In this document: positions 17,576 to 26,877 of the stretch, in pieces
How the letters are laid out: every line of letters begins with the position of its first letter
How positions within the stretch are numbered: position 1 is the first letter of the stretch
From: CAWEBF01 sp963807235
Lineage (GTDB): Bacteria > Acidobacteriota > Vicinamibacteria > Vicinamibacterales > UBA2999
Length of the DNA stretch: 64,000 nt
Assembly (NCBI GenBank): GCA_963807235.1
Contig: CAWEBF010000015.1
Span: 324,772 to 388,771, forward strand
Direction of reading: 5' to 3'
Translations under genes and position numbers: made by a program
The notes under the pieces: generated by a model
What the model was told of the DNA's origin: nothing
Seen by the model: the letters and a program-made list of their open reading frames with translations, nothing else
Database searches by the model: none

Positions 17576-19891
17576 CTCGTCCTCATATCCACGCTGAGCC
17601 GGGCCGGGGCTCCACTGGTCACGATTGCGCTGGCCTTGCGCTCACCGAGCTCGGGGTGCCGGAACACCACCTCGTGAACACCGATCGGAAGAGACGCCGA
17701 GCCTATCGGCGTCTCACCCAATCGCTCGCCGTTCACGAACACTTCGGCCCACGGCAGCGCATTGAGCGCGACCGTGCCGCGCGGCCACTCGGGCCGCACC
17801 GAGACCACTTGCCCGTTGCCGACGTCCACGGTCCTCGTGCCACGGAAGCCGAGCGACTCGTTGACGAACTCGAGTTCGTGCCGGCCAACCGGGACCATGA
17901 TGCGGTCGGTGCGGCTCGAGCCCAGCAGGCGCTGGTTCTCATAGATCTGCACCTCGGCCGGCGCCGACACCACGATCCACCCGGACACGCTGCCCGTGGG
18001 CTGCCGCTGCATCGGCACGACGAGCGACGCCGTGCCGCCGGCCTCAATCAGCACCTGTTCCGAGACGCGCTCGGTGTCTGTCTCGAGGACGATCTGATGC
18101 GGACCGGGCGTCAGCCCGGTGACCACGGTGGGTGTGCGGCCGAACGGCTGGCCGTCCACTGTCACGCGGGCCCGTGGCGGCTCCGAACGTATCTGCAGGC
18201 TGCCTGTACCGGTCGGCGTGGTGTTGGGCAGGTCGAAGTAATGCGAGATCTGGCCGCCGGCCGTCAGCGTGACGGGGACGCGCCGGCGCTCACCTTGCGT
18301 GACGAGCTCGAGGACGTGTTCACCGGCGGCGAGGCTGAGCTTGACCGGCGTCGTGCCACGATTCACGCCGTCCACGAACACCGTGGCGCCCTCGGGCGTC
18401 GTGCCGACCGTCAGCGTGCCGTTGACGGCCTCGGCCGCCGACGACCCTGAGGGCCGTGTGAGTGTGAAACCCAGCGTGGCGACGATGAGCACCACCGCGG
18501 CGGCGGCGGCGCCGGCCCAGGGGTTGAGCCAGAATCGGCCGCATGCTGCCCTCCTGAACTTTCTGGTCGTTCTTCTTGGCCCCGGCCTTCTTGCTGTCGG
18601 CGGCGCCACCTGTGGTCAGCGGGAACTTCCAGGACCCTTTCACGGGCGCGGCGGCCGGCGGCTGAGACGCGGATGGCGGCGAAAACGCCGCCACGGCAGG
18701 CGCCGGGGACGGTGTGGCCGCGGGGATGACCGGCATCACAAACGACGGCGTCGCCGGGGCGACCGGGGCGACGGCGCCCGCCGCGCTGGCCCCGGAGGCG
18801 ACGGGGCCCGTCGCCGCGGCCACCGAGGCGACGGGGGCGGCCTTGGGTGCCGCAGGCGGAGGCGCGACTGGGACGACCGGCGGAGCGACGGACACGGGGA
18901 TTGGAATCACAACCGGGGGCGGCTGCACAGGCGCCGGCCGTTCCACTGGCGCGCCGATCGTGGCGGCCGCGGCTTCCGGCGTGCGGTCGGCCAGCACGGC
19001 CGACGTGTACTTGGTCAGGAACGCGCGCAACGACGCACGTTCGGCCTCGGGGCTCGCGTGACTCAACGCGACGTCCAGGTCCTTCTTCGCGCCAATCGCC
19101 GAGACGAACGAGTGCCGTGGTTCCAGCTGCAGCGCGCTGCGCAGCCAGGTCCGCAGCAGCACGGGGATCGGCTCCGATTCCCCCGATTCCAAACGGGTGG
19201 AGGCGTTGTCGACGACCTCGCCGATCTTCGTGGGGAACTCGTCAACGTGGAGGCGCCGCCCAAGGACCAGCGCCAGCGCCACGGCCCCCACCTGCGTCAC
19301 GTCGGCGAAGAGGTCGAATCGCGGCAGGCCGAACGTGTGCGGCAAGGCGATGCCCAGCTCTCGCCAGTAGCGCTCCTGCGAGAAGCGCAGTTCCTCGAGC
19401 GCAGGCCCGAGCACGTACTCGACGACGACCAACCGTCCTTCCTGCGTGATCACGATCCGATCCGGGGCGATGGCGCCGTGGCACGAATCGGGCGCGGCCT
19501 CGTGGAATGCCGCCACCGCGGCCACGAGCTGGCGAATGAGGCACAGCGCGGCGTTCAACTCCAGGGCGATACCCTGGCGCTCGGCCGTCGCCAGCACCTC
19601 GGAGAGGCGCACGCCGCGCACGCGGTCGGAGATGACCACCACGGTGGACGTCCGCGGGTCCAGGCGTTCCACGGCACGCACGCGCGCGAACGCGTCGTGG
19701 CGAAACTCGGACAGGCGGAGCGACTGCTCGCGGAGGGCCGTCTCGAAGGTCGAAACGGCGCTGAGCTCGTTGCTGACCTTCAGGACCTCAAGCGATTCGT
19801 TGGCACCGCCAACGGCCGGCAGGCGCTCGCCGAGACCGTCTTCGAATACGATGGGCGCCGCGTGGCGCGGAGCGGAAAGAGCTGCATCCAT
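17572..19891 (-). CDS. Membrane pseudokinase with periplasmic PEGA repeats, one indel
   Basis: About 770 residues. The N-terminal ~280 residues are a kinase-like fold with a candidate VLK lysine (LEVLKVSNEL) and a helix-C-like segment. The catalytic loop reads CHGAIAPDRIVI where active kinases have HRDxKxxN, and no DFG is found (VVVEYVLGP follows), so it is predicted inactive. A long Ala/Pro/Val-rich linker follows, then after an indel near 18545 a transmembrane helix (AAAAAVVLIVATLGFTLTRP), then four PEGA-type repeats (LTVGTTPEGATVFVDGVNRG, SLQIRSEPPRARVTVDGQPF, VFVNGERLGETPIGSASLP). It ends overlapping the TonB_C protein. Confidence 0.8.
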
Positions 19892-20033
19892 GCGCTGCGT
19901 ATCGGCACGGGCCGTGGCACTTCTGCACGAGACCGTCGTCAGGTTTGCAATCCGATCGCCAGATCTGCACTGGAAATTTCGCTCGGACGACTCCAGGTGA
20001 GCCGCCAGGGAGTGCAGTCGTGGGAAACGCCAC

Positions 20034-20552
20034 CTACGAAGTGGGCTTCAGCGCGCGCGCCAGCTGCACGAGCCGCTGTCCGTGCAGGCGGGCCCGTGTG
20101 TGCACGTCCGATTCCCCGGCCTCGCCCGTTCCGCGCTCCACGGGAACGCAGATGAGGCCGGCACGCGCGGCGGCCACCACCACGCCGTCGCACGCGCCGT
20201 CGCCGGCGGGCGCCAGCGGCGCCGCGATCTTGCCGCTCATCGGCCCCAGCGCGGGCAGCGTCGCCACATACGACTCGATCTCGCGCGACGAATCGGCGGG
20301 CGTGGCCAGCACAATCACGTCGGCCCACACCGGGTCGGCGGGTCGGGGCGCCACGTAGTCGCGGTTCATCCGGTCCAACGCCTCGCGCCACGCCGCGTCG
20401 GCCTGGATCGCCTCGGGACTCGCGTCGTCGGGCACACGGCGCAGCCGGATGTTGCCCTCGGCCTCGATGGCGCCGACACCGGCCGCCAGGGCCAGGCGCT
20501 CGGCCCGGCCGTAGCGCGAGTAGAACACCACCAGAACGTTGACGTCCGCCAC
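20034..20552 (-). CDS. Flavodoxin-like / WrbA-type NAD(P)H oxidoreductase
   Basis: 172-residue soluble protein. The N-terminus VNVLVVFYSRYGRAERLA is the phosphate-binding loop of the flavodoxin fold, and VWADVIVLATPADSSRE matches the second FMN-contact region of WrbA-like quinone oxidoreductases. It would carry FMN and reduce quinones, but the usual C-terminal half is shorter or more diverged than in E. coli WrbA. Intact. It lies 33 bases after the pirin gene on the same strand, a plausible two-gene redox operon. Confidence 0.78.
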   Translation of the reverse strand: MADVNVLVVFYSRYGRAERLALAAGVGAIEAEGNIRLRRVPDDASPEAIQADAAWREALDRMNRDYVAPRPADPVWADVIVLATPADSSREIESYVATLPALGPMSGKIAAPLAPAGDGACDGVVVAAARAGLICVPVERGTGEAGESDVHTRARLHGQRLVQLARALKPTS

Positions 20553-20585
20553 AGTCTCGGGAACCTTCGGCGCGTGGCCTGCCGT

Positions 20586-21293
20586 TCAGGCGAGATCGAA
20601 GAGCAGCAGTTCGCCGCCCCCGGCGCCGCCGCGAATGGTCAAGGCGCGCTCGTCGCTGACCGCCAGGCCGTCGCCGCCGTGCATCACCACGCCGTTGACC
20701 TCGATTGTCCCCTGCACGCAGTGCACCCACGCGTAGCGTCCGGGCGCTACGGGACGATCAATGGATTGGCCCGCCTCGACCACCGAGGCGTACATGCGCG
20801 CATCCTGGTTGATGAAGGCGGCTGGAGGGTTGGCGCCGCGGTCGGGGCCGGCCATCAGGCGAAGCACCCCGTGTTTCTCGGCCTCGGCGTAGCCGAATTG
20901 CTGATACGACGGCTGGAGTCCCTTCGTGCCGGGGACGATCCAGATCTGCAGGAAATGCGTCTCCGCGTCGTTCACGCCGTTGAACTCGCTGTGGATGACG
21001 CCGGTGCCGGCCGACATCGCCTGCACCTCGTTGGGACCCAGCTCGTGCTGCTCGCCCATGCTGTCCTTGTGGGCCAGCTTGCCCGTGATCACGTAGGACA
21101 GGATCTCCATGTCGCGGTGGCCATGCGCGCCGAACCCCTTGCCCGGCGCCACGCGGTCATCGTTCAGAACGCGCAGCGACCGGAAGCCCATGTGGCTCGG
21201 GTCCGTGTAGCCCCCGAACGAGAAGGTGTGGTAGCTGCTGAGCCACCCAAGGTCTGTGTGCCCGCGGTCTTCCGCTTTTCGCAAGGTCAACAT
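20586..21293 (-). CDS. Pirin family protein (YhhW-type)
   Basis: 235 residues, the usual length for bacterial pirins. Two cupin domains are present. The N-terminal metal site is visible in GAHGHRDMEILSYVITG and GTGVIHSEFN, with HFLQIWIVP following, which are strongly conserved in pirins such as E. coli YhhW, reported to have quercetin 2,3-dioxygenase activity. The C-terminal cupin (GAGGGELLLFDLA) lacks metal ligands as usual. Intact, cytosolic. Confidence 0.94.
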   Translation of the reverse strand: MLTLRKAEDRGHTDLGWLSSYHTFSFGGYTDPSHMGFRSLRVLNDDRVAPGKGFGAHGHRDMEILSYVITGKLAHKDSMGEQHELGPNEVQAMSAGTGVIHSEFNGVNDAETHFLQIWIVPGTKGLQPSYQQFGYAEAEKHGVLRLMAGPDRGANPPAAFINQDARMYASVVEAGQSIDRPVAPGRYAWVHCVQGTIEVNGVVMHGGDGLAVSDERALTIRGGAGGGELLLFDLA

Positions 21294-21300
21294 GCTTGGC

Positions 21301-21335
21301 TCGTAGTTCGTGGTTCGTGGTTCGTGGTTCGTCGT
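21301..21335. repeat. Heptamer tandem array, unit TCGTGGT (5 units)
   Basis: TCGTAGT, three TCGTGGT and TCGTCGT head to tail. They fill the gap between the pirin start (21293) and the stop of the sugar dehydrogenase gene (21335). Confidence 0.88.
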
Positions 21336-22714
21336 CAGCGCGCGGGCGCTGGTTCGCCGGGCTCGATGCGCAGCACGGCGCCCGGGTTTTCGCTCGTGAG
21401 CGCGTACAAGAGTCCGTCCGGCCCCTGGCGAACATCGCGAATCCGTTGCTTCAGCTCGCGCAGCAGGGGCTCGCGCCGGATCTCCTCCCAGCGCTCGTTG
21501 AATTCGATGCGCTGCAACTGACCCGTGCGCGGCGTCTCACCCTCGCGCAGCCCGCCCACGAAGAAGTTGCGGCGCCAGCCGGGAAAGCGATCGCCGGTGT
21601 AGAACGTGCCGCCCGCCGCGGCGATCGAAGGCACCCATACGACGACGGGCTGTTCGGTACCCTCGCGGCCCGGCGTCGGCGAGATGCGCGGGCCCATGTA
21701 GCTGCGTCCGTGGCTGGCATAGGGCCAGCCGTAGTTGGCGCCGGGCTTGAGGACGTTGATCTCGTCGCCGCCGTTCGGGCCCTGTTCGGTGACCCAGAAC
21801 TCCCCCGTCTCCGGGTTGAGCGCCATCGAGTGGCCGTTCCGGTGTCCGAGCGTGAAGATCCCGGGCTTGTGGCCCGCACGGCCCGCAAACGGGTTGTCGG
21901 GCGGGATGCTGCCATCGTCGCGCAGGCGCACCGTCTTGCCGGCGTAGTCGTTGGGGTCCGCGGAGCGCAGCACATCGGGCCCGGTCCCCGACGCGCTGAT
22001 GGTCATGTGCAGCATGCCGTCACGCGCGAAGCCGATGCGCGACGACTCGGTGCGCGTGGCCCCCGATCGAAAGATGTCGCGCACGTCGGTCAACGCCGTG
22101 CCGTTCCAGGTGCCGCGGGCAATCACGGTCTCTCCCTCGATGAGCGGCGCGCCCTGCGGCGTTGTCGCACCCGCCACGGGAGAGGGCTTGTGGTAGGCGA
22201 GGTAGATCCACCGGTTCTCCGCGAACCGCGGATGCAGCACCACATCCATCAACCCCTGGAGCCCCTGGGCACGCACCTCGGGTACGCCGGCCACTGGAGT
22301 CGGATCCAAGACGCCGTTACGGATGATGCGCAGGCGCCCCGCGCGCTCGGTCACGAGCAGGGAGCCATCGGGCAGCCAGGTCATCGACCAGGGCTGGTTG
22401 AGTCCGGTGGCTACGACCACCACGCGAATGTTGCGGTGCTGCGGGACCGCGGTTTCGAGCAGGAAGGGGCCGGCGCCGAGCGGCGGATCGGGCCAGTTGA
22501 TCCCCGGCGGGATGTTGCACTCCGCAGCTGGCACTGCCGGGTTGACGCACTCGGGCCGCACAGGCCCGCGACCGGCTCCTTGCCCCCGGCCGCCGCCCGC
22601 GCGTCCCGCGGGAGCGCCTCCCTGCGCTGCCTGTTCTGCGTGGCCGACCGGCGCGTCCGACAACGCCGTCGCGGTGAGCACCGCACACGCCACCACCGAT
22701 ACCCGGTACGACAT
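21335..22714 (-). CDS. Exported PQQ-dependent sugar dehydrogenase (GSDH family)
   Basis: About 460 residues. The start at 22714 has GGAGG 6 bases upstream, better than the ATG at 22729. After a signal peptide and a Gly/Arg-rich linker, the six-bladed propeller of glucose/sorbosone dehydrogenases is evident: LNQPWSMTWLPDGSLLVTER, VPEVRAQGLQGLMDVVLHPR, NRWIYLAY, LGHRNGHSMALNPETGEFW, EQGPNGGDEINVLKPGANYG, GPDGLLYALT. The HRNGH-type motif supplies the catalytic His. It is predicted to oxidise aldoses in the periplasm with PQQ and pass electrons to a quinone or cytochrome. Intact. Confidence 0.93.
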   Translation of the reverse strand: MSYRVSVVACAVLTATALSDAPVGHAEQAAQGGAPAGRAGGGRGQGAGRGPVRPECVNPAVPAAECNIPPGINWPDPPLGAGPFLLETAVPQHRNIRVVVVATGLNQPWSMTWLPDGSLLVTERAGRLRIIRNGVLDPTPVAGVPEVRAQGLQGLMDVVLHPRFAENRWIYLAYHKPSPVAGATTPQGAPLIEGETVIARGTWNGTALTDVRDIFRSGATRTESSRIGFARDGMLHMTISASGTGPDVLRSADPNDYAGKTVRLRDDGSIPPDNPFAGRAGHKPGIFTLGHRNGHSMALNPETGEFWVTEQGPNGGDEINVLKPGANYGWPYASHGRSYMGPRISPTPGREGTEQPVVVWVPSIAAAGGTFYTGDRFPGWRRNFFVGGLREGETPRTGQLQRIEFNERWEEIRREPLLRELKQRIRDVRQGPDGLLYALTSENPGAVLRIEPGEPAPAR

Positions 22715-22809
22715 CCCGCGCCTCCGCACGAAAGTATACGGCGGCGGGAAACCCCGGCGCCGGTCACGTTGACCCGGCGCCGAGCAGGGGGAGAGCTGAA
22801 GCTAGGAAG

Positions 22810-23700
22810 CTAGTACGTGAACCCGATGCCGAACGAGCCGATGAACTGCGACGAGTCTCCGCCGTTGAAGTATTTCGTGGTGGTCCCGAGCGCCTGGTAC
22901 TCGGCGCCGAAGTGAACGTTCCACGCGCCGTAGTTGCTGGTCGGGCCCAGGGGCACCGTCACGATGCCGGCGATGCTGAAGTAGCCGAACTTGTTGTCCT
23001 CGCCCGTCGTCGGGTCCTCGTAGTAGTCCCCCATCGAGAACCCGAGCTTGAGCGGCACAGACAGACTGGCCTTTGAGGCGGCATAGCCGGGAGCGATACC
23101 GAGTTCCAAGTACTTGCCGGCCTCGGCCCCGCCGTCCGCCTGTCCTCTGCCGACATCCGTGCCCATCTCAAACGCCAGAATGATGTACGGCTTCATGGCG
23201 AACTTGTTGAGCTGGGGAGTGTCGTCCACACCCAGCTTGAACATGAGCTCCTTGACCGTCGTGAAGCCGTTGTTCGGACTGGTGTAGGCCGTGTATGTCG
23301 TGCCGAGGGCCACACCGCCCCCGAAGCCCAACCCCAGCGTGGCGTAGAAGTCCGACTCGTACCACAGCTTGCCGCTCGCACTGTCCGAGCCCGTGTCGCC
23401 CGTGTGGAGGCTGTTCCAGATGCCGAGGTTGATGCCCACGCTCTTGAGCCCGCCGTCGCCAGAGTAGGCCGCAATCCCGAGATCCCCTGACGGCCACATC
23501 GCCATGCCGGTCGAGTTCTGGCGAATGCCCCGGAACATGTACTGATTCAGGAAATCGATATTGCCGGTGAATGTCATCGCGCCCGGGTTTGGATCGGCGG
23601 GCGCCGCCTGCGCCCACGCCTGCCCTGCCGAAAGGCTCACCATTACCGTCGCCGCCGCCACCGCGGCCGCCACTCGCCGTACTCTACGAATCGAAGACAT
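22810..23700 (-). CDS. Outer-membrane beta-barrel protein (TorF/porin-like)
   Basis: About 296 residues. The start at 23700 has GGAGGAG 4-5 bases upstream. The signal peptide ends AGQAWAQA. The mature protein opens with FTGNIDFLNQYMFRGIRQNS, a pattern typical of TorF-family putative porins. It continues with alternating amphipathic strands rich in Gly/Tyr and ends in the aromatic residue of FIGSFGIGFTY, the usual sorting signal for barrel assembly. The transported substrate is unknown. Intact. Its stop codon lies in CTAG, next to an 8-bp direct repeat (GAAGCTAG twice). Confidence 0.82.
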   Translation of the reverse strand: MSSIRRVRRVAAAVAAATVMVSLSAGQAWAQAAPADPNPGAMTFTGNIDFLNQYMFRGIRQNSTGMAMWPSGDLGIAAYSGDGGLKSVGINLGIWNSLHTGDTGSDSASGKLWYESDFYATLGLGFGGGVALGTTYTAYTSPNNGFTTVKELMFKLGVDDTPQLNKFAMKPYIILAFEMGTDVGRGQADGGAEAGKYLELGIAPGYAASKASLSVPLKLGFSMGDYYEDPTTGEDNKFGYFSIAGIVTVPLGPTSNYGAWNVHFGAEYQALGTTTKYFNGGDSSQFIGSFGIGFTY

Positions 23701-24092
23701 CAAGCTCCTCCTGTGCGTCCCAAGCACCCGCTTGCCACCGCCGGGGATGGAGCTCCGGCCAACGGACGTTTCCGAACCACGGGGACACGCGGCTCATTCT
23801 TCAGCTGAGCAAGATGACGGCCAGTTCTTTTGGCGCGCGGCTCAGCCGTTATGGACGATTTGCCTAAGGAATTCGCCGTCTCTCACCGATCTTGGACGAG
23901 CAGGCGATCAACATAAATGTAGAGATCAGACTTGAACTCGACGTCCGTGTATATTTTTTGCGGCCGCTCGCTTCCGGAACGGCATTGACTTGACGGTCGT
24001 GTGACGACGACCGGTGCGGCAAATCTTCGCCTGGCTAAGTCGTCCTACCTTTTCGTCATATACGACCATCAAGCGCACGCAAATGTCGCCAA
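23701..24092. other. Intergenic region, 392 bp, with degraded repeat element
   Basis: No credible gene. Near 23810-23858 the sequence CAGTTCTTTTGGCGCGC followed by CCGTTATGGA matches, with gaps, the second half of the repeat complex at 31411-31450 (CAGTGCTGTTTGGCGCGC then CCGTTATGCA), so it is probably a decayed copy. A locally AT-richer stretch (23900-24080) may hold the porin promoter on the reverse strand, but I cannot assign boxes. Confidence 0.5.
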
Positions 24093-25010
24093 CTATCTTC
24101 CAGCTAACCCCTCGGTGAGCTCGATGACGGTGCCCCAGGGATCGGTGATGACGGCTGTACCGAGATTCCCAAAATCGGGACGGCGACGATACGGCTCCGT
24201 GAGCTTCACGCCCTTGGCTTCGAGCCGCTTGCAGAAGTCCTCGAGGTTCTTCACGTCGAAGCCCGCGCGATCCATCACGCGGCCCGCGGTCGTGGCGTGC
24301 GTCACGGACTGGTCGCCTTCCCAGCGGAAGAAGTTCAGGCTGTAACCCACGCCGGGCAGATCCGCGCCGATGAAAAAGTCCGTCTGCCCGGGGCGCAGCG
24401 TCGCGTCGAAGACACGCATGTACCACTGCTGCATCTCGACGTACTGCTTGTTGATGAAGTGGATGTGGTGATACGCGATCGGCGGCGCGTTCGGGCCGGC
24501 CGCGGTCACGAGCTCCACCTTCGCACCGTCGGGCCCCAGCAAATACGAGAAGCGGCCATAGGGCGCCTGCGTGCCCGTGGCAGCGGCGGCTTCCTGCCCC
24601 GGCGCAGGCTCGCGCCCGGTTGTCAGCGTGTAGCCCGCGGCCACGACCTTCGTCGTCAGTGCGGGCACGTCGGGCACGGCCAGACCAATGTGATCGAACG
24701 CGGTGCCTCGCGTCGGCCCTGTGGGTGTCTGTTGCCGGAGGAAGATGTAGATGTCCGGGAACTGCACGACGTCGAGGCCGTAGAGCTTCGTGGCCGTACC
24801 GCCGAGCGTGTCCACCCAGAACTTCTTGTGGGCGTCCACGCTGGTCACGTTCAGGTGAAAGTGGCTCACCACGGCCGGTGCCGCCTTGTTCGACGTCTGC
24901 GCCAGCCCCGGCGCCGCCGTCAGCAGACTCAGAAGGCCGGCCAGGAGGGTGCCAGCGATGCAGTTCCGGCGGCTGTTTCTGAATTCTGAATTCTGAATTG
25001 TGACTTTCAT
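24093..25010 (-). CDS. Exported protein with two VOC (glyoxalase-like) domains
   Basis: 305 residues. The first 16 codons (MKVTIQNSEFRNSRRN) partly come from a heptamer array (24979-25000). A signal peptide ending APGLAQ follows. Two VOC modules are visible: SHFHLNVTSVDAHKKFWVDT to FDHIGLAVPD, and AYHHIHFINKQYVEMQQWYM to TDPWGTVIEL. The His and Glu ligands appear at typical positions, so a metal-dependent enzyme is possible, but the reaction cannot be inferred. Extra-cytoplasmic VOC proteins are less usual. No strong Shine-Dalgarno sequence precedes the ATG, and TAATAC lies shortly upstream, so the transcript may be nearly leaderless. Confidence 0.82.
   Translation of the reverse strand: MKVTIQNSEFRNSRRNCIAGTLLAGLLSLLTAAPGLAQTSNKAAPAVVSHFHLNVTSVDAHKKFWVDTLGGTATKLYGLDVVQFPDIYIFLRQQTPTGPTRGTAFDHIGLAVPDVPALTTKVVAAGYTLTTGREPAPGQEAAAATGTQAPYGRFSYLLGPDGAKVELVTAAGPNAPPIAYHHIHFINKQYVEMQQWYMRVFDATLRPGQTDFFIGADLPGVGYSLNFFRWEGDQSVTHATTAGRVMDRAGFDVKNLEDFCKRLEAKGVKLTEPYRRRPDFGNLGTAVITDPWGTVIELTEGLAGR
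24979..25000. repeat. Heptamer tandem array, unit CTGAATT x3
   Basis: Three perfect CTGAATT units plus a partial GTGA. It sits inside the 5' end of the VOC gene (reverse strand) and encodes part of its N-terminus. The unit is close to the one at 44521 (GAATT[C/G]T on rotation). Confidence 0.8.
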
Positions 25011-25069
25011 GGCACCGGGTATTATGTCGCCGGTGCCACCGTTCTGGCGCCACCGAGAGGATTCAACCG

Positions 25070-26812
25070 ATGCGCCTCAAGTCCGGCCTTCTGACGGTTC
25101 TCGTCGCGGCGACCGCGCTCGTGGTCACCCCCTCCGCCCAGTATTCGCTCACGGTCAACAAGGATCGGCTGATCAACGCCCAGAACGAGCCGCAGAACTG
25201 GCTGCTGATGAACGGCGACTACGGTGCGTTGCGCTACTCGCGGCTGACGCAGATCAACCGCACCAACGTGAAGGACCTGCGCATGGTATGGGCGCTGGCC
25301 CTGGGCGGGATGCAGGACGTGGGACAGAACGGGCCGGAGAGCGAGTTGAACCCGCTCATCGACAACGGCTTCATGTACACGAGCGACGGCTGGGGCACGG
25401 TCTACAAGATCGACGCCCGCAACCCGCAGCGCGGATCGTTTGTCTGGGTTGCCGACCCGGGCGTCCAGCACGAAGGCAACACCTCGCGCAGCCGCGGCAT
25501 CGCGCTGTGGGAGAACAAGGTCCTGGCCAATCTGCCCGACGGCCGCGTGATCGCGATCAATCGCGACAACGGCGAGATTGTCTGGGACAAGAAGATCATG
25601 ACCAAGAACGAGTTCGGCAACCAGGAGCGCTTCCTGACCGCGCCCATCGTGGCCGATGGCAAAGTCCTTGTGCAGAACGGCGCCGGCGATGGCGGTACGC
25701 GAGGCTGGGTGGCCGCCCTCGACGTCAACACCGGCAACGAGCTGTGGCGCTGGTACACCGTGCCCAAGCCGGGCGACCCGGGCAGCGAGACGTGGAAGGA
25801 CGATCACAACGCCTGGAAGACGGGCGGCGGCGGCATCTGGCAGACCGGCTCCTACGACGCCGCGCAGAACCTCTACATCTTCGGCACGGGCAATCCGTTT
25901 CCGATCTACGACCCGCAGTTTCGCCCGGGCGACAACCTCTACACGAACTCGGTGGTGGCGCTGGACGTGGCCACGGGAAAGATGAAGTGGCACTTCCAGT
26001 ACACGCCCAACGACTCCTGGGACTTCGACGAGGCGGGCGTGTTCATGCTGTACGACCAGAAAATCCAGGGCATCGACCGCAAGGTGGTCGGCCACTTCGC
26101 CCGCAACGGTTTCTTCTACTCGGTGGATCGCACCACCGGCCGCTTCATCAAGGCTGAAAAGTACGTGAACGATCTGAACTGGACCAAGGGCATCCACCCC
26201 GAGAGCGGCAAGCCGCTGGACTACAACCCCAAGCTCGACGTGCAGATTTACAACCCGGCGGCGCGCGCGCTCCGCGGCGACGGCCCCAAGCGCAGCTGCC
26301 CCACCTGGCACGGCGGCGTGGCGCACCAGCCGATGGCCTACAACCCGGTCAGGGGCATCGCCTACGGCGTCGGCACCGAAGGGTGCTTCACGCAGAACGG
26401 CGCGACGGTCGCGTCGCTGGGCAAGGACGGCGGCATCGACAACAAGAGCAGCGAGCGGCGCCAGTTCAGCAGCGATCTGTACTACGGCGCGGTGACGGCC
26501 TTCGACACGGTGAACCACAAGGTGGTGGCCAAGGCCGTGACCGACATCGAGATCCGTTCCGGTGCGACGGTGACCGCCGGCGGGCTGCTGTTCACGGCGC
26601 TGCAGGACGGCTGGGTGGTGGCCTACAACGACGAGACGCTGGAAGAGCTGTGGCGCTTCAACGTCGGCACGCCGCTCAAGGGCGCGCCAGTCACCTACGC
26701 CATCGGGCCAAAACAGTTCCTGGCGGTCCAGTCCAGCGGCCGCCACCTGCACCCGGTGAACTGGGACAAGCTGCAGAACTCCAGCTACCTGTTCGTGTTC
26801 GCGCTGAACTAG
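25070..26812 (+). CDS. Exported PQQ-dependent alcohol dehydrogenase with D-x-D (lanthanide-type) motif
   Basis: 580 residues, intact, with signal peptide (LTVLVAATALVVTPSAQ). Propeller repeats (NGFMYTSDGWGTVYKIDA, DGRVIAINRDNGEIVWDKK) identify the methanol/ethanol quinoprotein family. The catalytic Asp is D318 in TPNDSWDFDE, and residue 320 is also Asp. This D-x-D is the hallmark of lanthanide-dependent XoxF/ExaF types, since calcium enzymes have Ala or similar there. FGTGNP supplies the metal Asn. The usual metal Glu seems replaced by Asp (GAGDGGTRGW), and no vicinal cysteine pair was found. There is no C-terminal haem domain, but a cytochrome c gene follows. AGAGG lies 9 bases before the ATG. 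Confidence 0.9.
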   Translation: MRLKSGLLTVLVAATALVVTPSAQYSLTVNKDRLINAQNEPQNWLLMNGDYGALRYSRLTQINRTNVKDLRMVWALALGGMQDVGQNGPESELNPLIDNGFMYTSDGWGTVYKIDARNPQRGSFVWVADPGVQHEGNTSRSRGIALWENKVLANLPDGRVIAINRDNGEIVWDKKIMTKNEFGNQERFLTAPIVADGKVLVQNGAGDGGTRGWVAALDVNTGNELWRWYTVPKPGDPGSETWKDDHNAWKTGGGGIWQTGSYDAAQNLYIFGTGNPFPIYDPQFRPGDNLYTNSVVALDVATGKMKWHFQYTPNDSWDFDEAGVFMLYDQKIQGIDRKVVGHFARNGFFYSVDRTTGRFIKAEKYVNDLNWTKGIHPESGKPLDYNPKLDVQIYNPAARALRGDGPKRSCPTWHGGVAHQPMAYNPVRGIAYGVGTEGCFTQNGATVASLGKDGGIDNKSSERRQFSSDLYYGAVTAFDTVNHKVVAKAVTDIEIRSGATVTAGGLLFTALQDGWVVAYNDETLEELWRFNVGTPLKGAPVTYAIGPKQFLAVQSSGRHLHPVNWDKLQNSSYLFVFALN

Positions 26813-26865
26813 CGAGCCTACGGCTCGCTAGTTCAGTCTGTCTTTTTTGCCCCGCTTCGCGGGGC
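26807..26865 (+). repeat. Two-hairpin repeat element, copy 1
   Basis: Hairpin A: AACTAGCGAGCC-tac-GGCTCGCTAGTT (12 bp, perfect); its TAG at 26810-26812 is the stop of the dehydrogenase gene. Linker CAGTCTGTCTTTTTT. Hairpin B: GCCCCGC-ttc-GCGGGGC. Hairpin B could terminate transcription, but the T run precedes rather than follows it. Confidence 0.8.
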
Positions 26866-26877
26866 GGGTTGAGCAAG

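Noticed and set aside
22797..22812. Tandem GAAGCTAG GAAGCTAG as another array of the heptamer family
   Set aside because: The period is 8 bp and there are only two copies, so it does not fit the family.
23701..23900. Possible c-di-GMP-I type riboswitch ahead of the porin gene (GGGACGCACAGG on the reverse strand)
   Set aside because: Only a short stretch resembles the GGGACGCAAAGCC element. The paired GGCAAACC segment, the second stem and the tetraloop receptor are not found, and the stretch overlaps the ribosome binding site.
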